A DNA stretch of 64,000 nt, from NCBI GenBank assembly GCA_945901065.1, contig CAMDKI010000008.1:1-64000 (forward strand). Direction: 5' to 3'. This stretch comes from Chitinophaga pinensis (lineage in GTDB: Bacteria; Bacteroidota; Bacteroidia; Chitinophagales; CAIOSU01). Below are positions 17,494 through 27,100 of the stretch, piece by piece; the first letter of the stretch is position 1; each line of letters begins with the position of its first letter. Below the pieces are notes generated by a model. It did not search any database. It was not told the origin of the DNA and saw only the letters and a program-made list of their open reading frames with translations. Made by a program: the position numbers and the translations under genes.

Positions 17494-18582
17494 TCAATTG
17501 CGGCTGAGTGTATCTTTTATTACCCTGGTTACCATGTCCACCTCTTCAACGGTCAACGTAAAATACAAAGGTAGGCAAAGCACTCGGGTACAAATATCTT
17601 CGCTTACGGGGCAAGGCACTTGGTCAACATAGTTAATGGTATTCAAACTAGGGTAAAAATACCTTCGAGAGTAAATCTGGTGTTTTTCCAAATCCTTCAT
17701 TACCTGCAACAGTACTTGCTCACTCGGGAAAAGCACCGGATAATAAGCGTAATTGTAAGTAGTATTGGCTTTATCAAAAATGACCGGGCGCTTTACAACT
17801 GTTCCAGCTAGTTTATCCGTATATCTATCTGATAGTTCCTTTCGTTTGGCAATTATCTGGCTGATATCTTTTAGCACCAGCAAACCCATGGCTGCATGAA
17901 ACTCCGATGTTTTGCCATTAATACCTGCTCCGTCAAACGAATAGGGCGAGGTGTGCCCAAAATTGCGCAACAAGCCCATTTTAGCCGACAATGCGGCATT
18001 TTCGGTTATCACGGCTCCACCCTCTATGGTATGAAACAGCTTGGTAGCATGGAAACTGGCCGTTGAAATATCGCCATACGCATACAACGATTTGCCTTTG
18101 TACATGGTGCCAAAAGCATGGGCCGCATCATAAATTACCTTTAGGTTGTGCTTTTTGGCAATGGCATCAATTTTCTCTACATCGCAGGGGTTGCCATACA
18201 CGTGCGTTGCTAAAATAGCTCGCGTGTTGGGCGTAATGGCTGCCTCAATCTTATTCGGGTCGAGGTTCAGGGTTTCTGGGTCAATATCAACAAACACGGG
18301 CTTGCTGCCTTCCCAAGCAATACTGCTGGTAGTGGCCACGTAAGAAAAAGGAGTAGTAATGACCTCTCCTTTTATATCCAAAGCCTTTAGGGCTATTTGA
18401 AGGGCTATAGTACCATTGTTGAGCAACAGCACATTGGGTATGCCCAAATAGGTGCTTAGGTTGGCCTCTAGCTCGTTTACCAGTGGGCCACTATTAGTAA
18501 GCCATCCTCGCTGCCAAATATCTTTCACATAAGCCTCGTAGGCCTCGCGATTGGGTAAATACGGTTTGGTTACTGGTATCAT
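17494..18582 (-). CDS. DegT/DnrJ/EryC1 sugar aminotransferase, VioA-like
   Basis: This 362-residue PLP enzyme has the family core: WLTNSGPLVNELE near 27-39, LLNNGTIALQIAL near 54-66, HVYGNPCDVEKI near 126-137, and YDAAHAFGT near 152-160. The Schiff-base lysine lies in SFHATKLFHTIEGGA near 176-190. Wording such as ITTPFSYVATTSS and the NPCDVEKID block matches VioA, which aminates dTDP-4-keto-6-deoxyglucose at C4. Other family members (WecE, FdtB, RmlB-linked) are possible, but the downstream VioB-type acetyltransferase favours VioA. The dTDP-4-keto substrate needs RmlA and RmlB, which are not in the window. Its start overlaps the methyltransferase stop by 4 bases. Confidence 0.85.
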   Translation of the reverse strand: MIPVTKPYLPNREAYEAYVKDIWQRGWLTNSGPLVNELEANLSTYLGIPNVLLLNNGTIALQIALKALDIKGEVITTPFSYVATTSSIAWEGSKPVFVDIDPETLNLDPNKIEAAITPNTRAILATHVYGNPCDVEKIDAIAKKHNLKVIYDAAHAFGTMYKGKSLYAYGDISTASFHATKLFHTIEGGAVITENAALSAKMGLLRNFGHTSPYSFDGAGINGKTSEFHAAMGLLVLKDISQIIAKRKELSDRYTDKLAGTVVKRPVIFDKANTTYNYAYYPVLFPSEQVLLQVMKDLEKHQIYSRRYFYPSLNTINYVDQVPCPVSEDICTRVLCLPLYFTLTVEEVDMVTRVIKDTLSRN

Positions 18583-19391
18583 TTCTCAACAATATAAAGC
18601 ACTGAACGATGATAAATACCTGCTTTGCTAAACGCCTCAGCGCCAAAGTAATTCTTATCCAATTCTTGAATTTTGAATCCTGTGTCCTTTAAGCGCTGCA
18701 AAAAGCCTTGCTTTGAGTAAAGCCTTACGTGGTCGTTTTGGCCAAAGTACTTCCAACGGTCGTTTTCGTTGGTAATGTTGGGGTCCTCAAACACGTCGGT
18801 TCTCGCCAAATCAATAGGCACCATGGCTACACCTTTGCCTCCCGGCTTCAATATGCGGTATAGCTCGCTCATGGCCTTCCTATCATCGGGCACATGCTCA
18901 AGCATGTGGCTGCAAATGAAGTAGTCTACCGAGTTATCGGCATATATCTTCATATCCTGCAAGTCCACGGTATCGTCTACGTTGGGCATAAACAAATCGG
19001 CCGAACGATAATCTAAAAATGGCTGAGACTTTATATAGTTCGCCAAACTACCAGTTTCGGGGGCAAAATCGATGAATCGATATTTTTTGGCCTTGTCAAG
19101 CTTCGCAAATTCCTTCCTGAAGTACATGGCATATAGCCTGTCGCGGTCGTTGGCTTTACAATTTGAGCACCAATATTGCTGAAAATTAAAGGTTTCCATA
19201 TGGAACGCCGAAACTTGAGTAAGGCTGTCAATGTAGCGCTCAAAGTTGTTGTACGGTACAAACTCCCTTATTTGCTGTTGGCAAACCGGGCAGTAATATG
19301 GCTTAAACCGAAAACGCTCAGCTTTATCGTTCATGCTATCGGCAAACGATACAAAGGCCTCGGCCATTGTTATTTTTAGTTTTGAAAGCAT
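18579..19391 (-). CDS. Zinc-ribbon class I SAM methyltransferase
   Basis: This 270-residue protein begins with a putative zinc ribbon: Cys34 and Cys37 (YYCPVCQQ) pair with Cys75 and Cys78 (YWCSNCKAND). A methyltransferase-11-type domain follows: FIDFAPETGSLANYI near 117-131, then VDYFICSHMLEHVPDDRKAM and LYRILKPGGKGVAMVPID. The ribbon-plus-methyltransferase layout occurs in glycan clusters. It is locked to the exporter ATPase gene by a TGATG junction (19389-19393). In E. coli O8/O9a a methyltransferase beside the ABC exporter caps the chain and sets its length. A similar role is plausible here but not shown; side-chain O-methylation is the alternative. Confidence 0.82.
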   Translation of the reverse strand: MLSKLKITMAEAFVSFADSMNDKAERFRFKPYYCPVCQQQIREFVPYNNFERYIDSLTQVSAFHMETFNFQQYWCSNCKANDRDRLYAMYFRKEFAKLDKAKKYRFIDFAPETGSLANYIKSQPFLDYRSADLFMPNVDDTVDLQDMKIYADNSVDYFICSHMLEHVPDDRKAMSELYRILKPGGKGVAMVPIDLARTDVFEDPNITNENDRWKYFGQNDHVRLYSKQGFLQRLKDTGFKIQELDKNYFGAEAFSKAGIYHRSVLYIVEK

Positions 19392-20665
19392 CAGTCGGAT
19401 TCTTTTTCGAAGGTAGTTTCAAATTTAGGCCTTACCGCTCCTATCCATTTGCCATACCATGCCTTTTCCCTTGGGGCATCGTGTACCTCAAAGCTAACGG
19501 CATTTTCAATCAAGCAAATGGTTTCTTTCAAGTTTTTAATAAAATAAAGGTCGATGGAATAAACGTTGTCGTTCAATAGGTCGGCCGGCACCAAAAACTT
19601 GGCAACATGCAGCCCTTGGCCTATTGGTTTGTCGTCGGTAACTACGTTAAATATCACTTCGCCTTTTACCGTATTCAATACGATGCTCAAATTTAGATGC
19701 ACGCTTGGCTCGAAACTCCAAAATGCGAACTCAAATACAAGGGCATTATTTACGTACATTATTTGCCCCTCGCTTGCCTCGCTACCCTGCTTATACACAA
19801 TGGCACGCTGCAGCTTTACTCGGTCGTTTCCGGGCGCTTCTGCAGGGGTGTCGAATACCCTCATGGAGCCGCCGGTCATTTGCTTCGATAGGTAGAAGTT
19901 TATCACCTCGTCGGTTCCGCCATCCATAACCAGCCTGCCGTTTTCCATCATGATGCACCTAGTGCACAGGCTTTGAACGGCTTGCATATTATGGCTCACA
20001 AACAGAACCGTACGTCCTTGTTGCGATACGTCTTTCATTTTGCCTAGGCAACGTTTCTGAAAATCGGCATCGCCCACGGCCAGCACCTCGTCAATAATCA
20101 TTATCTCGGGCTCAAGGTGTGCTGCCACCGAAAACGCCAAGCGCACCTGCATGCCGCTGCTGTAGCGTTTTACAGGCGTATCAATAAACCGCTCCACGCC
20201 CGAAAAGTCTACAATCTCGTCAAACTTACGGTCTATTTCCTTTCGGGTCATACCCAAAATAGTGCCGTTCATGTATATATTCTCTCTACCTGAAAGCTCT
20301 TTATGGAAACCGGTACCCACCTCTAGCAAACTCACTACGCGGCCACTTATTTCGATACTACCGCTTGAGGGTAGCGAAATACGCGATAACAGTTTCAACA
20401 AGGTGCTTTTACCTGCACCGTTTTTGCCAACCACGCCCAACACTTCACCTTCGCGAACCTCAAAGCTCACATCGCGGAGGGCCCAAAGTACGCTTTCGTC
20501 ATCTTTATCCTTAAAATCGGAAAGGCTTTGCAGTTTGCGAAAGTTCTTAAATGGTGCCTTTATTGCCGCACTAATAGCCCCGCCCAACGAATCGTGCATG
20601 GCATCGGCCACACCCAAACGATAAAGCTTGCTAAGATGGTCTACTTTGATATACGTTTCTGACAT
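19391..20665 (-). CDS. wzt: Polysaccharide ABC exporter ATPase with extra C-terminal domain (Wzt/TagH type)
   Basis: This 424-residue protein has a full ATPase domain: Walker A GKNGAGKST at 80-88, signature YSSGMQVRLAFSVA near 165-178, Walker B IMIIDEVLAVGD near 189-200, and the switch His in LFVSHNMQAV. From about 275 a beta-rich C-terminal domain follows, as in Wzt of ABC-dependent O-antigen systems. There it binds the finished chain and selects what is exported. The protein works on the cytoplasmic face with the permease encoded 20 bases upstream. Presence of this domain suggests that a modified chain end must be recognised before export. Confidence 0.92.
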   Translation of the reverse strand: MSETYIKVDHLSKLYRLGVADAMHDSLGGAISAAIKAPFKNFRKLQSLSDFKDKDDESVLWALRDVSFEVREGEVLGVVGKNGAGKSTLLKLLSRISLPSSGSIEISGRVVSLLEVGTGFHKELSGRENIYMNGTILGMTRKEIDRKFDEIVDFSGVERFIDTPVKRYSSGMQVRLAFSVAAHLEPEIMIIDEVLAVGDADFQKRCLGKMKDVSQQGRTVLFVSHNMQAVQSLCTRCIMMENGRLVMDGGTDEVINFYLSKQMTGGSMRVFDTPAEAPGNDRVKLQRAIVYKQGSEASEGQIMYVNNALVFEFAFWSFEPSVHLNLSIVLNTVKGEVIFNVVTDDKPIGQGLHVAKFLVPADLLNDNVYSIDLYFIKNLKETICLIENAVSFEVHDAPREKAWYGKWIGAVRPKFETTFEKESD

Positions 20666-20685
20666 AAGAGGCTATCAACTAAAAG

Positions 20686-21519
20686 CTATACCACGTCCGC
20701 AAAAATGTTCTCGCGGGAGCGGAAATACAAAATACCAGTTATCATTAAAATAGTGGCGGTTATAAAGCCTGCTCCAATCATATCCCAAGGCATGGCCGAT
20801 TGGCCAATAAGCGATGCCCTAAATCCCTCAATAACGCCTGCCATCGGATAAAAACCATACACAAACCTGTACCCTTCGGGCACCAATGTTATGGGCCATA
20901 TTACCGGTGCAGCATACATAAGCAACTGTGCAAAAAACTGCATAAACTGCGACACATCGCGATATTGTATGGCTAGTGCCGAAAGCCAAAGGCTCATGCC
21001 CAGCGCCGTCATCATCATTAACAATACCAATAAGGGCAAAAACACTATTTGGTAGTTGGGTACTATACCATAGGCAAACAACATTACCACCAACACCACA
21101 AATGCAATTACAAAATCGAGCAGTTTGGATAAAATTGGGGTAATAGGTATGATAATACGTGGGAAATATACCTTGGTAATAAACTGCTGGTTGCCTATTA
21201 AACTGCCAGTAGAGCTGTTGAGCGCTACGGCAAAGTAGGTCCAGGGCACCAAGGCTGTAAACGAAAACACGGCATAAGGTACATCCGTGCCAATCATGGA
21301 TTGCATATTGACTAACTTGCCAAAAATGACCGTAAAAATAACCATTTGCACTACAGGCCTAAAGATGGCCCATGCAAAACCCAATACCGTTTGCTTATAC
21401 AATACCGATACCTCGCGGCCCACCAGCATGTAAAGCAAATCTTTATACTGCAGCAGTTCCCTGAGGTCTTCAGCGGTAAAAAAGTGCCAGCCTTTCCGCG
21501 GATTGATTTTAGTAATCAT
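20686..21519 (-). CDS. wzm: Polysaccharide ABC exporter permease (Wzm/TagG type)
   Basis: This 277-residue membrane protein of the ABC-2 family has about six hydrophobic spans. The N-terminal LLYMLVGREVSVLYKQTVLG, near 28-47, is the cytoplasmic coupling segment typical of Wzm/KpsM/TagG. FAWAIFRPVVQMVIFTVIFG follows it, and the C-terminal third has MAGVIEGFRASLIGQ, a family signature. It moves lipid-linked polysaccharide across the inner membrane with the ATPase encoded next to it. It sits between fcl (4-base gap) and wzt. Confidence 0.93.
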   Translation of the reverse strand: MITKINPRKGWHFFTAEDLRELLQYKDLLYMLVGREVSVLYKQTVLGFAWAIFRPVVQMVIFTVIFGKLVNMQSMIGTDVPYAVFSFTALVPWTYFAVALNSSTGSLIGNQQFITKVYFPRIIIPITPILSKLLDFVIAFVVLVVMLFAYGIVPNYQIVFLPLLVLLMMMTALGMSLWLSALAIQYRDVSQFMQFFAQLLMYAAPVIWPITLVPEGYRFVYGFYPMAGVIEGFRASLIGQSAMPWDMIGAGFITATILMITGILYFRSRENIFADVV

Positions 21520-21522
21520 AGG

Positions 21523-22470
21523 CTAGTTTACACCTTTTAGTTGGGCATGTTGCAAAAATGCTTCATTGTATGTGCGTTGCAAACCTTCTTTCAATCCAAT
21601 TTTATGTTTCCAGCCTAGGCCATGCAATTTGGCCACATCCATCAATTTGCGGGGTGTGCCATCAGGTTTGGTGCTGTCAAAAGTTAACTGTCCTTTATAT
21701 TCGGTCACTGCCGCAACAATTTCGGCAAGCTCTTTAATGCTCACTTCGTCGCCCGAGCCAATGTTCACAATCTCGGTGCCTTCGTATGTTTCCATTAGGT
21801 GCAGGCAAGCCTCTGCCAAATCATCCACGTGCAAAAATTCGCGGAACGGACTGCCCGTGCCCCATATAACCACTTCGGGTGCATTTTGCTCGGTTGCATC
21901 GTGAAACTTGCGCAACAACGCTGGTATTACATGCGAGTTTTGCAAATCGTAATTATCGTTGGGGCCATACAAGTTGGTAGGCATGGCGGCTATAAAGTTG
22001 CGGTTATATTGGCGACTGTAGTTTTCACAAAGTTTAATGCCGGCAATTTTAGCAATGGCATAAGGCTCGTTTGTTGGCTCAAGGTAGCCAGCCAGCAATT
22101 GGTCTTCGCTCATAGGTTGCTTGGCAAACTTGGGGTATATGCAACTTGAGCCTAAAAACAACAATTTCTTCACATCGTTAACATGCGAGGCATGGATGAT
22201 ATTGCACTCAATCATCAAATTCTCGTAGATAAAATCGGCACGGTAAACGTTGTTGGCCACAATGCCACCCACTTTGGCGGCAGCCAGAAAAACATATTCG
22301 GGCTTTTCGGCAGCAAAAAAATCGTTTACGGCTTGTTGGTTCCTCAGATCGAGCTCTTTGGATGTGCGAAAAACGATATTGTTAAAACCCTTGGCTTTCA
22401 ACAAACGCACAATTGCCGAACCCACCATACCAGTATGCCCTGCTACGTATATTTTAGCACTTTGCTCCAT
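21523..22470 (-). CDS. fcl: GDP-L-fucose synthase
   Basis: This 315-residue SDR enzyme epimerises GDP-4-keto-6-deoxy-mannose at C3 and C5 and reduces it with NADPH to GDP-L-fucose. Visible motifs are the Rossmann loop [16 protein letters not shown] at 9-24, the catalytic Ser/Cys segment [15 protein letters not shown] near 104-118, and the YAIAK pair (YxxxK) near 135-139. Length matches the family. It directly follows gmd (39-base gap), which makes its substrate, so the pair forms the fucose branch that opens the operon. Confidence 0.97.
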   Translation of the reverse strand: MEQSAKIYVAGHTGMVGSAIVRLLKAKGFNNIVFRTSKELDLRNQQAVNDFFAAEKPEYVFLAAAKVGGIVANNVYRADFIYENLMIECNIIHASHVNDVKKLLFLGSSCIYPKFAKQPMSEDQLLAGYLEPTNEPYAIAKIAGIKLCENYSRQYNRNFIAAMPTNLYGPNDNYDLQNSHVIPALLRKFHDATEQNAPEVVIWGTGSPFREFLHVDDLAEACLHLMETYEGTEIVNIGSGDEVSIKELAEIVAAVTEYKGQLTFDSTKPDGTPRKLMDVAKLHGLGWKHKIGLKEGLQRTYNEAFLQHAQLKGVN

Positions 22471-22509
22471 TGCTTTTATATTGTTTGCTTACTAAAAGGG
22501 GCTGTTTGC

Positions 22510-23625
22510 TTATTCGAAATAGTTAAGAATTTTGTGTCCGCCCTCTTTAAGATATTGGTCGCGCTTAAACAATTTCATATCGGCCGCTACCATTTCACTT
22601 ACCAGCATTTGCAGAGTGTAACGCGGTTTCCAGCCCAACTCAGTATTTGCCTTGGTTGGATTGCCGATCAACAAATCCACCTCGGTAGGGCGGAAATAAC
22701 GTGGGTCGATGGACACTACTTGCTGCCCGATAGCAATTTGGTATTCAGGGTTGTTGCAAGCTACCACAATGGCGGTTTCGTCAACACCACTGCCGCTAAA
22801 CTTAAGCTCAACGCCAATTTCGGCAAAAGCCATGATAATAAAATCGCGCACCGAAGTGGTTTCACCAGTAGCAATTACAAAATCTTGTGCTTTATCTTGC
22901 TGCAACATCAACCACATAGCCTCTACATAATCTTTAGCGTGGCCCCAATCGCGCTTGGCATCTATGTTTCCGATAAAAATCTGGTCTTGTAGGCCAAGGG
23001 CTATTTTGGCAACTGCTCGGGTTATTTTGCGCGTAACGAAAGTTTCCCCACGTACCGGGCTTTCATGGTTAAACAAGATACCGTTGCAAGCGTACATGTT
23101 GTAAGCCTCGCGGTAGTTTACGGTTATCCAGTAAGCGTACATTTTAGCTACGGCATACGGCGAGCGTGGGTAAAACGGAGTGGTTTCGGATTGTGGAACT
23201 TCTTGAACCAAACCGTATAGCTCTGATGTAGACGCTTGGTAAAACCTTACCTCTTTGGTCATGTTCAAAAGCCTAATTGCTTCTAGCATACGCAATGCGC
23301 CAATACCATCGGCATTGGCGGTGTATTCGGGCGTTTCGAAACTTACCTTCACATGCGACATGGCTGCAAGATTATAAATCTCGTCGGGCCTCACTTCTTG
23401 TATAATGCGTATCAAGTTGGTAGAGTCTGTCATATCGCCGTAGTGCATACGGAAACGCTTGTTGGCAGACTGCTCTTCCAAATACAAATGGTCAATACGG
23501 TCGGTATTGAACAAGGAGCTTCTTCGCTTAATGCCGTGCACGGTGTAGCCTTTGGCCAAAAGAAACTCTGCTAGGTATGAACCATCTTGGCCGGTTATAC
23601 CTGTAATTAATGCAACTTTAGACAC
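22510..23625 (-). CDS. gmd: GDP-mannose 4,6-dehydratase
   Basis: This 371-residue enzyme converts GDP-D-mannose to GDP-4-keto-6-deoxy-D-mannose. Motifs are [19 protein letters not shown] at 5-23 (NADP-binding), a Thr-Ser-Glu active-site segment ASTSELYG near 130-138, and [15 protein letters not shown] near 155-169 (YxxxK). The family mark [14 protein letters not shown] follows. The start is a GTG at 23623-23625. It is the first gene of the long polysaccharide operon; a TATATTTG box lies 25 bases upstream. Confidence 0.97.
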   Translation of the reverse strand: MSKVALITGITGQDGSYLAEFLLAKGYTVHGIKRRSSLFNTDRIDHLYLEEQSANKRFRMHYGDMTDSTNLIRIIQEVRPDEIYNLAAMSHVKVSFETPEYTANADGIGALRMLEAIRLLNMTKEVRFYQASTSELYGLVQEVPQSETTPFYPRSPYAVAKMYAYWITVNYREAYNMYACNGILFNHESPVRGETFVTRKITRAVAKIALGLQDQIFIGNIDAKRDWGHAKDYVEAMWLMLQQDKAQDFVIATGETTSVRDFIIMAFAEIGVELKFSGSGVDETAIVVACNNPEYQIAIGQQVVSIDPRYFRPTEVDLLIGNPTKANTELGWKPRYTLQMLVSEMVAADMKLFKRDQYLKEGGHKILNYFE

Positions 23626-23649
23626 CAGTTCTTAGTTTAAAATTCGGGT

Positions 23650-23657
23650 CAAATATA
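23650..23657 (-). promoter_or_regulatory. Candidate -7 box for the polysaccharide operon (gmd)
   Basis: The minus strand reads TATATTTG, an exact match to the Bacteroidota -7 consensus TAnnTTTG, 25 bases before the gmd GTG. No TTG stands at the usual 19-21-base spacing, so the promoter is incomplete by eye. Confidence 0.45.
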
Positions 23658-24105
23658 GGTATTTCTACCCAATATAGCATTGAAATTGCGCTGAATAACC
23701 CTTTGTTTTATATTTCATAACATGAGCTGTTGCATGCGCTTTATCATGCCAACCCAATCATCCAGCTTTATTGCTAATACAAGGTTTCTGCCTTAGCATT
23801 AGATTGTGCAGCCAAAGTTAATTCCTGGCTCTATTGGCTGAGTATGCTTTTGCCAAATTTTACTATCCCCCAATTACCAACAAAGAGCCATACAACACAC
23901 CACCTATACACGCGCGGCTTTACCGCAAATGCATCCTTCTGCCACCGCTGTCAGTCATATATTAAAGGGGATGTCTTATGCCGTTTTTGCAGCTAGAACA
24001 AAGATTGTAACCTCAAATATAAAACGTAAATTACAGTGTGCACTTAATATTACAATACAAAATGGCTGTTGGTTAATTGGCAAACTAAGCAAGGTCTTTT
24101 ATCAT

Positions 24106-24113
24106 TAAATTTG
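24106..24113 (+). promoter_or_regulatory. Candidate -7 box for the adhesin gene
   Basis: TAAATTTG matches TAnnTTTG exactly and lies 22 bases before the ATG at 24136. The nearest upstream TTG (24077-24079) is 26 bases away, longer than usual. Confidence 0.45.
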
Positions 24114-24135
24114 TGTTGGGCAATACCTCGTCGAT

Positions 24136-27100
24136 ATGAGAATATACATTACAACAATAGCCACGCTAATATTTTCAGTAATCAGTGTGGGTCTTTTCGC
24201 ACAAGTATTGATACCTGCACCTTATTTGCCACGCCAGAATGTAATTGTTCAAAACACCGTTACCCTTAGGTGGAATACTGTGCCCACGGCCACTACCTAC
24301 GACGTAGAATATGCCAACAACGCTGCCTTTACCTCGTCTACCACTGTTACGGCACTTGCCCAGCCAAACCTTGCTTTGCCAACACTTACCGGCGGTAGAT
24401 ATTACTTTTGGCGGGTACGCGCTAACACGCCCGGCGGAACATCGGCATGGAGCGCTACTTGGAGTTTTGGGCTGTTTTCGCCGCCCGATTTCCCAGACTT
24501 GGTATTTTGGATTAGCGCCGATGGCCCAATAAACGTGGATGCAAACAATAGGGTTACCCAGTGGACCGATAGGAGTGGCCTGAACAATAACGTAAGCCAA
24601 GCGAACCCAGCCAAACAGCCCTTATTTGTAGCCAGCGGCTTTAATGGTAGGCCCGTGGTAAGGTTTGATGGTAGCGATGCACTCTCGGGAGGGGATGTAT
24701 TGGATATTAATACCAATAGCCGCACGGCAGTAATTTTCGGAAAATCAAACACCAACACGGGTGCCTACTATGCCAAAGCAATAGCTGGCGCGCAAGGGAT
24801 GAGGTATGGGTTGTTTTACGAATCGCCGAGGCTTAAGTTTTTCAACCATGGCAATATTTTAAAAGAGACCAACTTGGTGCGCGCGGGTGGTGCTACCGAA
24901 CTGATAATGACCGTGGTGGACCGCTCGGCCCTGATATTGAACCTGAGAATTAATGGGTTTAACGTGGGTAGTCCGGCTACAGGTATTGATGCTGCAACCG
25001 TTACCATTAACTCAACATTCCGCTTTTTGGTAGGAGCATACAATGATGCCTCGGATGTAAACGAAGTGATACCCCTAAATGGCGACATAGCCGAAATGTT
25101 CTTTTACGATCGCGCTTTTACTGACTCAATAAGGCAGATACAGGAGAAATACGTAATGGACAAGTATTACCCGCCGGTAACCCTTGGCGCCGATACGGCC
25201 TTTGCTTATGGCTTTTGCGGCACTACCCTAAGGGCAGGAACAGGCTACAGCACTTACAGTTGGTCTGGTGGGGGCAGCACGGCTACAAAAGTGATTACCT
25301 CCCCCGGAACTTACGCCGTAACGGTAACCGATATTTTCGGCCGTGTATCGGCGGATACCATTATCGTAAAAATGCCTGACCCCAATTTTGGCGGTAACCC
25401 AATTATTTGCCTAGGCGGCAGCACTACCTGGAACACCGGCCTTTCATCTGGCAACTATACCTTTAACTGGAGCCCAGCAGCCAATACCAGCTCCATAACC
25501 ATAAGCACACCCGGAACTTACCGTGTAACCGTAACCGACACAAGCGGTTGTAGCCTAGTTTCTAGCCCAGTTACCTTCAGTATCGATTCGTTTCAAAACA
25601 AAGTAGCCCTGCTTTCAGGCCCTGATACCTCGCTTTGCTCAGGCAACAGCCTTGGCTTATCGGCGGGTGCTGGTTTGGTGAGCAGTTACCTTTGGTCAAC
25701 AAATGCCAACACACCTACCATAATTCTGGATACTACTGGTACTTATCAAGTAACGGTAACCAACACCAACAACTGCACGGCAAGCCTTACGGCACCTGTA
25801 AACATTACCGGTAGCGGGCCTATTTCAAACTTTTCGTTTGATACAATTTGCCTGGGCACCCCTACCCAGTTTACCGACCTGAGCACCATACCGCTGCCCT
25901 ACACGGTAAACAATTGGCAATGGAGTTTTGGCGACACCGATACCGCTACGGCACAAAACCCAGCGCACACTTACTTAGCAGCCGGCACTTACAATGCCAC
26001 ACTAATCTCAACATCCGACAGTGGTTGTATCAGCTCGCCTATAACGAAACAAGTAATAGTAAGGCCAGCTATTACGGCCAGGTTTAACGATACCTTAGCA
26101 TGCATTAATGCCCCTGCACTGTTTTTTGATGCCAGCACCGCCGTATCGCCAGACCAGATAACCTCATGGAGCTGGGATTTTGCTAACACAACCACCTCAA
26201 ACCTCAACAATCCGCAAACAACCTATACTACTTTGGGTACTTACCCAGTAAGCTTAACGGTTGGCTCACAATTAGGCTGCTCGGCAACCATAGTTAAAAA
26301 CGTAACGGTAAGCAACACCGCTCCGCTTCCGGGCCCTTTTGATTTTACCGCCCCACAACCAAACGGCCTTAATATAATCGCACCAACCATAGTTTTCCAG
26401 TGGCAAACCTCGGCCAATGCGGTAAGGTATAGGCTGCAGGTATCAACCAACAGCAATTTTACCAACCCAATAGTAAACACGGTATTAACCCAAACGAGCT
26501 ATAGCACGGCCGCCATACCATATTCGCAAAACACCTACTATTACATGGTAAGCGCCTTTAACGTTTGCAACGATAGCATCACGAGCAACGTTTTGCAGTT
26601 TTATCGATTTACGCCATCGGTATTGCCAAACGTAACCCAGTTGTGGGTAATGGCCGACGGGCAAGTGGTGAAGAACGGCTCGAACTTGGTAAGTAGCTGG
26701 ATTGACCAAAGTGGCAACGGAAACAGCTTAAACCAAAACGGTAGCGGCCAACAACCACTATGGGTAGATAGCATTGCTTTGATTAACAACAAGCCTGCCT
26801 TTAGGTTTGATGGCAGTGATTTCTTGAACGGTGGCGACATACTTTCGCTGGGAAACAGTTCATGGCACTTTTTCTTAGTGGGCCGCATGAACGCCAATGA
26901 CAATACCTATTTTGCAAAGTCGCTTTTTGCAAATGCCACCAACCGCTATGCACTCTTGCGCACGGCAAACCAAATAAACTACTTCGTTCACGACATAGCG
27001 GCCATACAAGCAACTTCGCCAACCACTTTCGGTAAATTCGAGTTGGTACGCACCAGCCTAAGCCGATTGAGCGGTATTATCGAGCTATACCGTAATAGTG

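Larger units (their letters stand above)
23626..24135. other. Divergent intergenic region between gmd and the adhesin gene
   Basis: This region of 510 bases has no convincing gene on either strand. It must hold the promoters of the leftward polysaccharide operon and the rightward adhesin gene. TAnnTTTG-type boxes next to both starts are listed separately. Two more minus-strand boxes (CAAAGTTA on + at 23813-23820 and CAAATATA at 24014-24021) may be chance in AT-rich DNA. No strong hairpin or repeat was seen. Confidence 0.6.

Noticed and set aside
22183-22992. 269-codon + strand frame opposite fcl and gmd
   Set aside because: Both enzymes on the minus strand are unmistakable; the antisense frame has no recognisable motif.
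4091-23625. Glycan operon considered as recently transferred island
   Set aside because: No integrase, tRNA junction or intact insertion sequence was seen, and I could not measure composition; transfer is possible but unsupported.
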